Assembly (NCBI GenBank): GCA_964390365.1
Contig: CAYMHW010000008.1
Coordinates: 1 to 46,759 of the forward strand
DNA: 46,759 bases
Direction of reading: 5' to 3'
From: JALQTD01 sp964390365
GTDB lineage: Bacteria; Bacteroidota; Bacteroidia; Flavobacteriales_D; Sanyastnellaceae
The first letter of the stretch is position 1; each line of letters begins with the position of its first letter. The position numbers were made by a program, and so were the translations under genes. The notes beneath the pieces were generated by a model. It ran no database searches and was not told the origin of the DNA. It worked only from the letters and a program-made list of their open reading frames with translations. Positions 7,857-16,213 of the stretch are shown here, piece by piece.

Positions 7857-9364
7857 TCTGCAACCGCCTCATCGTCCTCGCCGCGGGCCGCGCCCGCCGA
7901 ATGAAAGCCAGCGCCGACCTCCCCGGAATGCCCGACGCGTGGAAGGCCGACGCCGCGGAACGCCCGAAGCCCATGGTCCGCATCGGACCCGCCGGCGAGC
8001 CCTTCCTCGAATTCCTGCTCCTCCGCGCCGAACGCGCCGGGTTCACCGAAATCACCCTCGTCATTTCCCCCGAAGACGACTTCACCGAACCCTGGGTGCG
8101 CCAATGGAACGAAACCCCAGTGGGCCCACGGATGCGCGTGGCCATAGCGGTGCAGTGGGAGCCGAAGGGCACGGCCGATGCCGTCCGCGAGGCGCTGCTC
8201 CAAGACCCCGTCGCCGCGGGCGAGGCCGCCGTCACCTGCAACGGGGACAACCTGCCAACAGTGGCCGCCCTGCGCCGCATCCGCACGGCCCCTCACACGC
8301 CCTCCTTCCTCGCGTTCGATCGCGATTCCTTGGGCCTACCGCCCGAACGGGTAGCGGGATTTTCGGTCGCTCACCTCGCAGCAGACGGACGGCTCAGCGG
8401 CCTCGTCGAAAAGCCCGACGACCAAGCCGTGGAAGCAGCCCGCGACGCCGACGGCGTGGTGCGCGTGTCCATGAACTTATTCCGCTTGGATCCCGCGTCC
8501 CTCCTCGCCGAAATCGATGCCCTGCAACCGCATCCCCAACGGGGCGAATTGGAACTGCCCGCCGCCTTTGAACGCTTCTTCGAAGTGCGTCCGGTGCTCG
8601 AGGCTTCCCCGGTGCTCGACCTGACGTCGCTTGAAGACGCGGCCGCGGTGGCGGAGGCGCTGTCCTCGGAACGCGCTCGTCCCGAAGTGGAGGTCTGCGC
8701 CTCCACGCCCGCCGACGTGGAGCAAGCGGCCCAAGGCCGGGCGGACCGCGTGGAGCTGTGTGCGCACTGGGAATGCGGCGGGTTGACGCCCCCGGCTGCG
8801 GACATTCGGCGTTCGGTGGCGACGGGGCTGCCCGTGCACGCGCTGATCCGGCCGCGCGCGGGACATTTTGCCTACTCGCCCGAGGAATGGGCGTGGATCG
8901 AAGACCAAATCCAAGACGCCTTCCAAGCCGGTGCCACCCGCGCCGTGGTCGGCGGCCTCACCCCCGAAGGACGCCTCGACTTCCCCGCCCTCGAGCGCCT
9001 CGTCGCCCGCTTTGGCGGCCACCGCCTCGTGGTGCACCGCGCCCTCGACGCCTCGGTGGATTGGGCGGCCGATGCGGAACGCCTGCGCTACCTCGGCATC
9101 CGGCGCGTCCTCTCCAGCGGCGGCGCCGCCCGCGCCGTCGACGGCTGGGCCCACATCGCGACCCTCGTCCGCGCCGGCTTCGACGTCACGGTCGGCAGCG
9201 GCGTTTCCCCCGAAAACGCGGCCACCTGGACCGGCCTCAACGTCGCCGCCGTCCACGCCTCTTGCCGAACCCCCGAATCCCACGAAACCCGTCACTTCGA
9301 CGGCACCACCCACCCGGTCGAACGCTGGATGGTGAAGGCGCTCGCCCGCGCGGTGTCGAAATAA
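7853..9364 (+). CDS. Fusion: sugar nucleotidyltransferase + CutC family domain
   Basis: A 503-residue two-domain protein. Residues 1 to about 270 are a GT-A nucleotidyltransferase with the NTP loop LIVLAAGRARRM, the Lys of RPKPMVRIG, AVTCNGDN for the metal Asp, and LVEKPDDQ. Residues about 278-500 are a complete CutC TIM-barrel: EVCASTPADVEQAAQGRADR, VELCAHWECGGLTP, VHALIRPRAGHFAYSPEE, AVVGGLTPEGRLD, HRALDAS, RVLSSGGAARAV and TVGSGVSPENA. CutC was named for copper homeostasis, but its biochemical role is not settled. The start ATG overlaps the kinase stop (ATGA) and the next gene begins 8 bases later. The fusion and the operon argue that this CutC acts with sugar-nucleotide metabolism rather than metal handling (inference). 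There is no frameshift at the junction. Confidence 0.9.
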   Translation: MICNRLIVLAAGRARRMKASADLPGMPDAWKADAAERPKPMVRIGPAGEPFLEFLLLRAERAGFTEITLVISPEDDFTEPWVRQWNETPVGPRMRVAIAVQWEPKGTADAVREALLQDPVAAGEAAVTCNGDNLPTVAALRRIRTAPHTPSFLAFDRDSLGLPPERVAGFSVAHLAADGRLSGLVEKPDDQAVEAARDADGVVRVSMNLFRLDPASLLAEIDALQPHPQRGELELPAAFERFFEVRPVLEASPVLDLTSLEDAAAVAEALSSERARPEVEVCASTPADVEQAAQGRADRVELCAHWECGGLTPPAADIRRSVATGLPVHALIRPRAGHFAYSPEEWAWIEDQIQDAFQAGATRAVVGGLTPEGRLDFPALERLVARFGGHRLVVHRALDASVDWAADAERLRYLGIRRVLSSGGAARAVDGWAHIATLVRAGFDVTVGSGVSPENAATWTGLNVAAVHASCRTPESHETRHFDGTTHPVERWMVKALARAVSK

Positions 9365-9372
9365 CCCCTGCC

Positions 9373-11616
9373 ATGAAGTACCTCCCGCTCCTCCTGCTCG
9401 TCCTCGTCGCCTGCACCGCCGAACCGCCCCCGCCGCCCATCCCGGCCGGCAGCACCGAGGCCCTCATCCCGCTCCCCGCCGCCCTCGAGGTGGACACCAC
9501 CCGCCCGGCCCTCCAAGTGCGCGCCGTCAAGTGGCACTTCCCGTCCGAATGGGCCGACTCGCTTGCCATTGCACCGACGTGGGTGTTCCCGGGGGGTGAG
9601 CCGAAGGGTTCGCAGCCTGTGGACGTGCGCGTGGAGCGCGTGGACGGATTGGCCGAGGAGGGCTACACCCTCATCGTTGGGGAGGACATCCGAATCGAAG
9701 CGAGCACGGCCGAAGGCGCCTTCCGCGGGCTGACCACCTTGCGTCAGCTCGCGCCGCCGGATTGCGAGCGGTTCGATCGGTGCCGCGACGGGTTTGCCCT
9801 GCCCCAGCTCACCATCGCCGATGCGCCGAGCTACGGGCACCGGGGGCTGTTGCTCGACGTGTGCCGGCATTTCATGGAAGTGGAATTTGTGGAGCAGGTG
9901 ATCGATGGTTTGGCCTTGCACAAAATGAACACCTTACACTGGCACCTGACGGAAGACCAAGGCTGGCGCATCGCCATCGATGCCTATCCGCGGCTGACGG
10001 AAGTGGGCGCCTGGCGGACCGAAGCCGATGGCAGCCAGCACGGCGGGTTCTACACGAAGGACGACATCCGCCGCATCGTGGCGTACGCGGCCGAGCGCCA
10101 CATCACGGTCATCCCCGAGATCGAATTGCCGGGCCACAGCCGGGCGGCCCTCGCGGCGTATCCGGAGCTGGGCTGCACGGGGGAGGAGCTGCCGGTGCCG
10201 AACGATTGGGGCGTGTTCAAGGACATTTATTGCGCGGGGGACGAGGCGACGTTCGCCTTCCTCGAGCAGGTGCTGACGGAGGTCCTGGAGCTCTTTCCGT
10301 CGGAGTACATCCACATCGGAGGGGATGAGGCGCCGAAGGTGCGTTGGGAGGCCTGTTCGAAATGCCAAAACCGAATCGCCACCGAACACCTCCACGACGA
10401 GCACGAACTCCAGAGCTACTTCATCGGCCGCATCGGCGAGTGGCTCGCCGCCCACGGCCGCAAGCTCATCGGCTGGGACGAAATCCTCGACGGCGGCCTC
10501 CCCGACGGAGCCACGGTCCAAAGCTGGCGCGGCCTCGACGGCGCCCGCCAAGCCATCGCCCAAGGCAACGACGCGATCCTTTCCCCAACGTCCCATTGCT
10601 ACCTCGACTACCCGCTGGCGGCCACGGACATGGAGGAAGTCTATGGCTTCGCACCCGAAGACGTGTCGGGCGGCCCGGGCCGCGTGCTCGGCGGCGAGGT
10701 GAACCTGTGGTCCGAGCACGCGCCGCAGCAACTGGTCGAATCGAAGATCTACCCCCGTGCATCCGCGTTCGCCGAAGTGATGTGGACGCCGCCCGCCCGC
10801 CGCAACTTCACCGACTTCCTCGATCGCTTGGACGTGCACTACGACCGCCTCGACGGGATGCGCATCGATTATGGCCTCGAGACCGTGCCGGTGGTGATGG
10901 AAAGCCAAACCGATTCCGGCACCCTCTACGCGACCGTGCTCCCGGCGATGCGCGGCGTGACGGGCGTGGCGGGCTTCGTGCCGTCTGGTCAAGACTGTCC
11001 TGCGAGCATCGCCGGGTACGGAGAGGCGATTGAAGTCGTGGGGGAGGGCGAGGTTTGGACCGAGGTCGAACACCGCTACCGACTGCTCACCGAACCCCCG
11101 CGCTTCCCCGTCGCCGGCCACATCGGCCTCACGGCTTCCCGCGCCACCATCGGCCACGACCTCAACCCCTACTACCCGGGCGGCGGCGAGCGCGGCCTCA
11201 ACGACGGCCTCCTCGGCTCGATGGACTTCCGCGACGGCCGCTGGCAGGCGACCTCCGGCACCGACATGCACCTCCACCTCCGCTTCGACGCTCCCATCGA
11301 AATCGACTCCATCACGGTCCGAACCTACCGATACCAAAACGCCTGGATCTTCGACCCGTCCCTCATCGAGTTCATGTGGTCGACGAACGGCTCGGACGTT
11401 TGGGAGGCGGCCGAAGTGCGTCCGCCATCGCCCCTCGCGCCCAACGACGACCAGGGCATCGCCCGCTGGAGCGCCGCGGTCGGCGGCCGTCAAGCCTGGG
11501 CGGTTCGGGTGACCCTGAAGAATCCGGGGCCGTGCCCGGCTTGGCACGATGCGGCCTCCGAGCCGACGTGGCTCTTCGCCGACGAGGTCGTGGTCCACGG
11601 GCGGCAAATGCGTTGA
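9373..11616 (+). CDS. GH20 beta-N-acetylhexosaminidase, lipoprotein
   Basis: Length 747 residues. A lipoprotein signal ends in the lipobox LVAC (Cys14), so it should be anchored in an envelope membrane. Residues about 30-150 are the GH20b N-terminal domain. The catalytic TIM barrel (about 155-500) begins YGHRGLLLDVCRHFMEVEF, contains NTLHWHLTEDQGW and PEIELPGHSRAAL, and carries the catalytic Asp-Glu pair in HIGGDE (residues 318-319). The GH20 mechanism uses the substrate's own acetamido group, so the substrate is a beta-linked GlcNAc or GalNAc. The C-terminal 150 residues look like a discoidin-like (F5/8 type C) beta-sandwich, plausibly for carbohydrate binding. It is the last gene of the symporter/kinase operon and its stop codon lies inside a long inverted repeat. 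Confidence 0.95.
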   Translation: MKYLPLLLLVLVACTAEPPPPPIPAGSTEALIPLPAALEVDTTRPALQVRAVKWHFPSEWADSLAIAPTWVFPGGEPKGSQPVDVRVERVDGLAEEGYTLIVGEDIRIEASTAEGAFRGLTTLRQLAPPDCERFDRCRDGFALPQLTIADAPSYGHRGLLLDVCRHFMEVEFVEQVIDGLALHKMNTLHWHLTEDQGWRIAIDAYPRLTEVGAWRTEADGSQHGGFYTKDDIRRIVAYAAERHITVIPEIELPGHSRAALAAYPELGCTGEELPVPNDWGVFKDIYCAGDEATFAFLEQVLTEVLELFPSEYIHIGGDEAPKVRWEACSKCQNRIATEHLHDEHELQSYFIGRIGEWLAAHGRKLIGWDEILDGGLPDGATVQSWRGLDGARQAIAQGNDAILSPTSHCYLDYPLAATDMEEVYGFAPEDVSGGPGRVLGGEVNLWSEHAPQQLVESKIYPRASAFAEVMWTPPARRNFTDFLDRLDVHYDRLDGMRIDYGLETVPVVMESQTDSGTLYATVLPAMRGVTGVAGFVPSGQDCPASIAGYGEAIEVVGEGEVWTEVEHRYRLLTEPPRFPVAGHIGLTASRATIGHDLNPYYPGGGERGLNDGLLGSMDFRDGRWQATSGTDMHLHLRFDAPIEIDSITVRTYRYQNAWIFDPSLIEFMWSTNGSDVWEAAEVRPPSPLAPNDDQGIARWSAAVGGRQAWAVRVTLKNPGPCPAWHDAASEPTWLFADEVVVHGRQMR

Positions 11617-11785
11617 CCGCTGGAGTTGAAATCCCCAAATCCCGCGTTCAGCTCAACATCCCCGAAGCATCCTGCAAGTCCAGGGGTGTAAACACTTGAT
11701 TACTAATGCATCGTTTGCTTTGAGTTCGGCTGTGCTCCCCAGTTTTCTCGAAAAGTGGGGATTACAAATCCAGCGGAGCGCATTT
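11606..11785. repeat. Inverted-repeat element, copy 1 (long-loop form)
   Basis: The left arm (core 11617-11637, CCGCTGGAGTTGAAATCCCC) matches the reverse complement of the right arm (11756-11776, CCGCTGGATTTGTAATCCCC) with 2 mismatches in 20. The symmetry extends outward (AAATGCG at 11606, CGCATTT at 11779). The arms enclose about 115 bases. A second hairpin is nested next to the right arm: 11737-11746 against 11751-11760 with loop CTCG. The element sits between two convergent genes and covers the stop of the hexosaminidase gene. The same arms occur in copy 2 at 25.6 kb. It may be a MITE-like or REP-like mobile palindrome, and may also act as a transcription end for both sides. Confidence 0.7.
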
Positions 11786-11843
11786 TCAGCTGCAAAAGGC
11801 TCGGATTGTGCCCCCCTCGAACGCCCCGCCCGCGAAAACGCGG

Positions 11844-14800
11844 TCAGTCGCAGGGCAAGCCCCAAACCGCCAAGAAGGCCATCAAGTCGGAGGTGCTGCA
11901 GATGCCGTCGCCGGTGAGGTCGGCCGGGTTGGACCCGCCCGGGGTGCCGTTGCTGAACTCCATGAGCAGGACGAGCAAGTCGGCGATGGCGCGCATGCCG
12001 TCCCCGTTGAAGTCGCCCGGGCAGGAGCCGAGCATGTCGTCCTCGCCGCCGGCCCAGCTGGCAAGGGGCCAAACGTAGGTTTCCGCGAACAGGAACGCTT
12101 CGACCCCCACCGCCTCGCCGATCGCGCGGCCGGGGAAGTCGTCTTGGGGCGGGTGGATGCCGCCCCAGATGCGGCTGAGTGCGCTTTGGTCTGCGGCATC
12201 GCGGTAGGTCGCCCACTGCAACTCGAAGCTCACCGACGGCCCATCCTCAAAGACGAGGAACTCGTTCGCTTCCACCGGGAAGACGCCCATGCCGCCGGGG
12301 AAGAAGGCGTCGCCGGTCATCAACGTCAAGACTTCGGCCGCCGCCCGCGAGTAGGTGCTGTGGCCGCTCACGTAGCCCGCGAAGGGCGGCGTCACGAAGG
12401 TCGGGCGCTGGTACGGCCACCATTCCGCGAGCCGGATCCAGCCCACGCCCGCCATGTCGGTCGCGGGGATTTCCACGGCATACGGCCCGCGCCAGCTGCG
12501 CACCTTCGGCTTGCCGATCCACGCGCCATCCTCGCCCGTCAGTTCGACCGGGTCCGCGTCCGTGATGAGTTCGATGACGCCCGGGACGAGCGGGATGCCG
12601 GCGGGGGAGTAGTTGGGGGCTTCGGGATCGGAACTTTGGCCTTGATCCGCCATCCAACGCAGCGCGGAAACCGGGCGCACATAATCGTACCACCCCTTCA
12701 CGCTCCAAGCGCTGATCGCCGCATCGTGCATCGCCCCGCCCAGCGCGAAGTAGCCCATCACGTCCCATGCGAGCGTGTCGATGACCGGCCCAACGCCGCG
12801 CCACCGCCGCTCCATTTCCGGGAGGTCGTTCGCGTGGTTCATCACCGTGAACCAGTGGCCCGGCGGTGTTTCAGAGTCCGGGCCGTCCGCCCAGAATTCC
12901 GCGAGCACCCGTGCGTAATCCCCACGCGGCACCCAGTTTTCCTCATACGGCTCACCGGTCGCGGGGTTGTAGGCGTGGCCCGGCCCTTCGATGACGCCCC
13001 CTTCGTGGAACTGGTAGAAATCCCGCGCCTCGTCGAACGACGCCGGGTAGTCGCCCAGTCGGCCCAAAGCGCCCGGGGAAATGTCCCACATCACGCTGTC
13101 CGCCGGATCGAGGTGACTGCTCCAAACCGCCACCATTGTGTGCCCCCATTTGTAGTCGGAATCGAGCTCGGCAGGCGCTTCCGGGTCGATGTAGGGCGGC
13201 GGTCCGGGATCGTGGTACACTTGGTATTGCGAACCGTAGCGCTCGAACACGCTCATGTCTTCCGGTTGCAGGCTGAACGGCACCACGTCTCCCCATTCCG
13301 GGCTCAAAAAATCGAGGTTGGAGCCGCTTGCGGGGTTGCCGCTTTGGTCGATGAACTCCGCGAGCTGGAGGGGCTGCCAGCGGTTCGGGTGGTCGAGGTT
13401 GGGGTTGCCCGGCTCGTCCATCACGAGGTACCAGTTGATCGGATTGTAATAGGTGTTCGCGTAGACGAGTTCTTCGTGCGAGCCATCTTGCAGGCCGAAG
13501 TCGATGATTTGGTCCGCCAGGTAATTGCCCAAGGCAGCGGCGTCATGGGCCGCATCGCCGGTGGTGTAATCGGTCGAAGTCAAGGCCAAATCATACCCTA
13601 AATCCGCCATCCGATTCTCCACTTCCGCGAGCACGACCTCCGCCTGTGGCGCCAAGGCGAACCGGTGCTGGATGAGCCGCGCCACCCCGTAACTGATGGT
13701 AGCCTCCTGCGCGGCACGCCGCTCCTCGGGCGTCGCCAACTCCGGCACCCCCTCGAACGGGCATTCAAACCCGGCCACTTCCTTTCCAAGGAAGTACCGC
13801 TCCGGCGCTCCCACCGTATCGGGCTCCCACGCGGCCCACGCGTCGTACATCAACAGCGAGCTGTGCCACAAATTCCGGGCATGAACGGTCGGCCGCGCCC
13901 AATCGTGCCGCACCCCGTGCAACACCACCTCGTTCCAAATCCGCGCCACCGAATGCGTGGCCGTCGAAATCCCCTCGTCGATGAGGTTCCCCTCACAGTC
14001 CTCCCCGAGCAACGGGTACACGCAGCTCCCATCGTCTTCCACGGCCGCCGGCACGTAATTGCACGCCCCATCGTTTGTGCATCCAGCATAGAACCACGGC
14101 AGGCTGCCCGGCTCCATGACGGCATACGTGCTGTCCGCCTCGAACGGCCCGTGGGTGCTCTCGATGCCGCTCGGCCACCGAATGTGGACGCTGTCCACGA
14201 CCGTCGCGTCCCCGAGTCCCCAATGAAGTTCGAGCGGCGCCCCACCGCTGTAGCCCCGCCCGCAGTGCACTTCCGCAATGCGCGCCACGCCGCTATAGAA
14301 CGCTGTGGCGCGCGCGCCGATGGCGTCGCGGTTCGAGGTCGTGCCTTCGAGTTGCAAGGTGATGCGATGCCCCGACGCCGCGTCGTTGCGGAGGATGGTC
14401 GGTCCGGGCTGGCTCGAGCTTCCGTGCGTCGCAATGACCACGTCGAGGTCGCCGTCCCCGTCGAGGTCGCCCATGGCCATCCCGTTGTCCGAGTACGCGT
14501 GCTCCAACGCGGCATCGCCCGCGCTCACGACCGTGAAGGTCCCGTCCGCTTCACCGCGGTACAGGATGTTGGGCGCTGGACTGAACAAGTAGTCGTTCAC
14601 GATGTAGAGGTCGTGCAGGCCGTCTTGGTTGTAGTCGAAAAAGGACGTGCCCCAGGTCATGCCCGTGTCGTCCACTCCGGCCGCCTCGGCGCTCGCCGTG
14701 AAGGTGCCGTCGCCGTTCGAGAGGAAGAGCTCGGAAGGGTAGAGGTTGGAGATGTAGAGGTCGAGGAACCCGTCGTGGTTGACGTCGGCCGCATCGACGC

Positions 14801-15542
14801 CCATGCAGTTGCCTTGGTAGTTGAGGCCGGCCGCCACGCCGCCGCTGGTGAATTGGCCGGAGCCGTTGTTCAGATAGAGCAGGTTGGTTTGGTTCGCGTC
14901 ATGGGTCAAGTACAAATCCTGGTCGCCGTCGTTGTCCACGTCGAGGAAGATCGACCCCATCGCCACCCCCATGTCCGTCGCGCCGCTCGCGAAGGTCGCG
15001 TTGGCGAAGCCGGTGCCTTGTTGATTGAGCCAGAGCACGTTTTGGGCCGTCAAATTCGAGCAATACACGTCCACCCACCCATCGCCATTGACGTCCGCCG
15101 CATTGATGCTCCGCGTGGTGCTCAACACCCCCATGCCCCAGTCATCGGTCACGTCCGTGAAGGTGCCATTCCCGTTGTTGAGGTACATCCGATTCGCGCT
15201 GTTGCTGTTGCCCGTGGCCAAATCCGGATCCCCATCGTTGTCCACGTCCACCCAAATCGCCGACATCGTATTCCCCGGATCCGCGACCCCCGCAGCCACT
15301 CCGACCTCCTCGAACGCCATGTTCCCCAAATTCCGGAACAGCTTGTTCGTCCCCAGGCGTGTCCCCACGTAAATGTCGAGCTTCCCGTCGCCGTCGTAAT
15401 CCGCCAAGGCAATGGCGTGATGGAACCCCAGCGTTCCGCCCAATCCGCTCGACTCCGAAACGTCCGTAAACAAGGCCTGACCTTGCGCGGAATCGATGGC
15501 AAGCAAGGCGCTGAGGACCAGTGGAATCAAGCGGTTGGACAT
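11844..15542 (-). CDS. Secreted VCBS/UnbV repeat protein fused to a vanadium-haloperoxidase domain
   Basis: A 1232-residue protein started at ATG 15542, which yields the signal peptide NRLIPLVLSALLAIDSAQG. Residues about 25-400 are FG-GAP/VCBS repeats (ALADYDGDGKLDIYV, DVDNDGDQDLYL, DLDGDGDLDVVI). About 405-500 is an ASPIC/UnbV module (GHRITLQLEGTTSNRDAIGA, VHIRWPSGIES). About 560-1150 is a vanadium haloperoxidase/PAP2-like domain with all three vanadate-site motifs: K-x6-RP in KGWYDYVRP, YVSGHST, and SR-x5-H in SRIWGGIH. The C-terminus (CPGDFNGDGMRAIADLLVL and DLTGDGICSTSDLMAFLAVW) is a dockerin-like EF-hand pair. The protein should act outside the cell, possibly as a phosphatase or haloperoxidase; which one is not decided by these motifs. 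Confidence 0.9.
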   Translation of the reverse strand: MSNRLIPLVLSALLAIDSAQGQALFTDVSESSGLGGTLGFHHAIALADYDGDGKLDIYVGTRLGTNKLFRNLGNMAFEEVGVAAGVADPGNTMSAIWVDVDNDGDPDLATGNSNSANRMYLNNGNGTFTDVTDDWGMGVLSTTRSINAADVNGDGWVDVYCSNLTAQNVLWLNQQGTGFANATFASGATDMGVAMGSIFLDVDNDGDQDLYLTHDANQTNLLYLNNGSGQFTSGGVAAGLNYQGNCMGVDAADVNHDGFLDLYISNLYPSELFLSNGDGTFTASAEAAGVDDTGMTWGTSFFDYNQDGLHDLYIVNDYLFSPAPNILYRGEADGTFTVVSAGDAALEHAYSDNGMAMGDLDGDGDLDVVIATHGSSSQPGPTILRNDAASGHRITLQLEGTTSNRDAIGARATAFYSGVARIAEVHCGRGYSGGAPLELHWGLGDATVVDSVHIRWPSGIESTHGPFEADSTYAVMEPGSLPWFYAGCTNDGACNYVPAAVEDDGSCVYPLLGEDCEGNLIDEGISTATHSVARIWNEVVLHGVRHDWARPTVHARNLWHSSLLMYDAWAAWEPDTVGAPERYFLGKEVAGFECPFEGVPELATPEERRAAQEATISYGVARLIQHRFALAPQAEVVLAEVENRMADLGYDLALTSTDYTTGDAAHDAAALGNYLADQIIDFGLQDGSHEELVYANTYYNPINWYLVMDEPGNPNLDHPNRWQPLQLAEFIDQSGNPASGSNLDFLSPEWGDVVPFSLQPEDMSVFERYGSQYQVYHDPGPPPYIDPEAPAELDSDYKWGHTMVAVWSSHLDPADSVMWDISPGALGRLGDYPASFDEARDFYQFHEGGVIEGPGHAYNPATGEPYEENWVPRGDYARVLAEFWADGPDSETPPGHWFTVMNHANDLPEMERRWRGVGPVIDTLAWDVMGYFALGGAMHDAAISAWSVKGWYDYVRPVSALRWMADQGQSSDPEAPNYSPAGIPLVPGVIELITDADPVELTGEDGAWIGKPKVRSWRGPYAVEIPATDMAGVGWIRLAEWWPYQRPTFVTPPFAGYVSGHSTYSRAAAEVLTLMTGDAFFPGGMGVFPVEANEFLVFEDGPSVSFELQWATYRDAADQSALSRIWGGIHPPQDDFPGRAIGEAVGVEAFLFAETYVWPLASWAGGEDDMLGSCPGDFNGDGMRAIADLLVLLMEFSNGTPGGSNPADLTGDGICSTSDLMAFLAVWGLPCD

Positions 15543-15649
15543 GGGATGGAATTTGCAGGACAAATTACGACCGCGATTGCGGGTTTCGAGTGTCGGCAAT
15601 CAGCTCGTGCATTACCGACCCTTTAATATAGTGATTATATCAATCGGTC

Positions 15650-15765
15650 TGTTAAATTATGTCTTATACAGAAGGTTTCGTATCATCGTTTTCGTATTCG
15701 TTCAACGAATGAGTACGAGTAGATTGTTAGGATGGAAGGACGCAGGGGTGCGTCCTTCTTTTTTT
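15650..15765 (+). ncRNA. Candidate small RNA ending at an intrinsic terminator
   Basis: A strong hairpin (15692-15718: TCGTA, TTCGTT, C, AACGAA, TGAG, TACGA) is followed 17 bases later by an intrinsic terminator on the plus strand. The nearest plus-strand gene upstream ends 4 kb away, so the terminator needs a transcript of its own. No clear promoter was found; the 5' end given here is a guess. It could be a regulatory RNA or a terminated leader of rpsT started further up. Confidence 0.3.
15736..15765 (+). terminator. Intrinsic terminator upstream of rpsT
   Basis: A perfect 9-bp stem (AAGGACGCA, 15736-15744, with TGCGTCCTT, 15749-15757), loop GGGG, then C and seven T. It reads only on the plus strand, as no T-run follows it on the other strand. 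Confidence 0.85.
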
Positions 15766-15810
15766 GCTGAACAGGAAAAGGAGGGTGTGAACAGGATTTG
15801 GTGGAAAAGG

Positions 15811-15841
15811 TTTGGCGAGAATGGAAAAAGGTCTATATTTG
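15811..15841 (+). promoter_or_regulatory. rpsT promoter, Bacteroidota type
   Basis: TTTG at 15811-15814, a 19-base gap, and TATATTTG at 15834-15841. This is the textbook Bacteroidota housekeeping promoter (TTTG, N19-21, TAnnTTTG). It lies 27 bases before the rpsT ATG and downstream of the terminator, so rpsT is transcribed separately from anything above it. Confidence 0.88.
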
Positions 15842-15868
15842 CCCTCCCTTAAACGAGGACATCAGAAC

Positions 15869-16123
15869 ATGGCCCATCACAAATCAGCGCTGAAGCGCAT
15901 CCGCTCTGACGAAAAGAAGCGAGCTCGCAACCGTTACTACCACAAGACGGCACGGAATGCCGTTCGCAACTTGCGCGCGATGACCGACGCAAAGGAGGCA
16001 GCAGAAATGCTTCCGAAGGTGAGCGCCATGTTGGATAAGCTCGCGAAGACGAACGTCATTCACAAGAACAAAGCCTCCAACCTTAAATCCAGCCTCGCCA
16101 TTCATGTAGCGAAGTTGGGATAA
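15869..16123 (+). CDS. rpsT: 30S ribosomal protein S20
   Basis: An 84-residue protein, normal size for S20, which binds 16S rRNA in the small subunit. It has the expected N-terminus MAHHKSALKRIRSDEKKRAR and the basic helical core (NRYYHKTARNAVRNLRAM, IHKNKASNLKSSLA). A strong promoter precedes it and an intrinsic terminator follows 22 bases after the stop, so it is a single-gene unit, which is usual for rpsT. Its base composition is more balanced than its neighbours, as expected of a highly expressed ribosomal gene. Confidence 0.97.
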   Translation: MAHHKSALKRIRSDEKKRARNRYYHKTARNAVRNLRAMTDAKEAAEMLPKVSAMLDKLAKTNVIHKNKASNLKSSLAIHVAKLG

Positions 16124-16144
16124 GCGTTGCGCTTGTCGATATTC

Positions 16145-16178
16145 GGGCCTCCTGTGAGAACAGGGGGCCTTTTTTTTT
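16145..16178 (+). terminator. rpsT intrinsic terminator
   Basis: Stem GGCCTCCTGT (16146-16155), loop GAGA, ACAGGGGGCC (16160-16169), followed by nine T. One G-T wobble lies in the stem. It ends the rpsT transcript before radC. Confidence 0.92.
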
Positions 16179-16213
16179 GCCCGGCGTTCGGGCGCGATTG
16201 AAATGTGAAGGAA

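Larger units (their letters stand above)
15543..15868. other. 326-base intergenic region between haloperoxidase gene and rpsT
   Basis: An AT-rich divergent region. On the minus side it holds the leader of the haloperoxidase gene, with TAATTTG about 20 bases before ATG 15542 as a weak -7 candidate. On the plus side it holds two hairpins, the second followed by seven T, and then the rpsT promoter. No convincing protein frame is present. Confidence 0.7.

Noticed and set aside
7853..9364. Frameshift or missed stop between nucleotidyltransferase and CutC
   Set aside because: The frame is continuous through a short linker (about residues 270-278) with normal codon use, and the gene is coupled on both sides; it reads as a true fusion.
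11617..11843. A short plus-strand gene after the hexosaminidase (open frame from 11696)
   Set aside because: The frame runs from within the inverted repeat into the antisense of the haloperoxidase gene and has no protein-like character.
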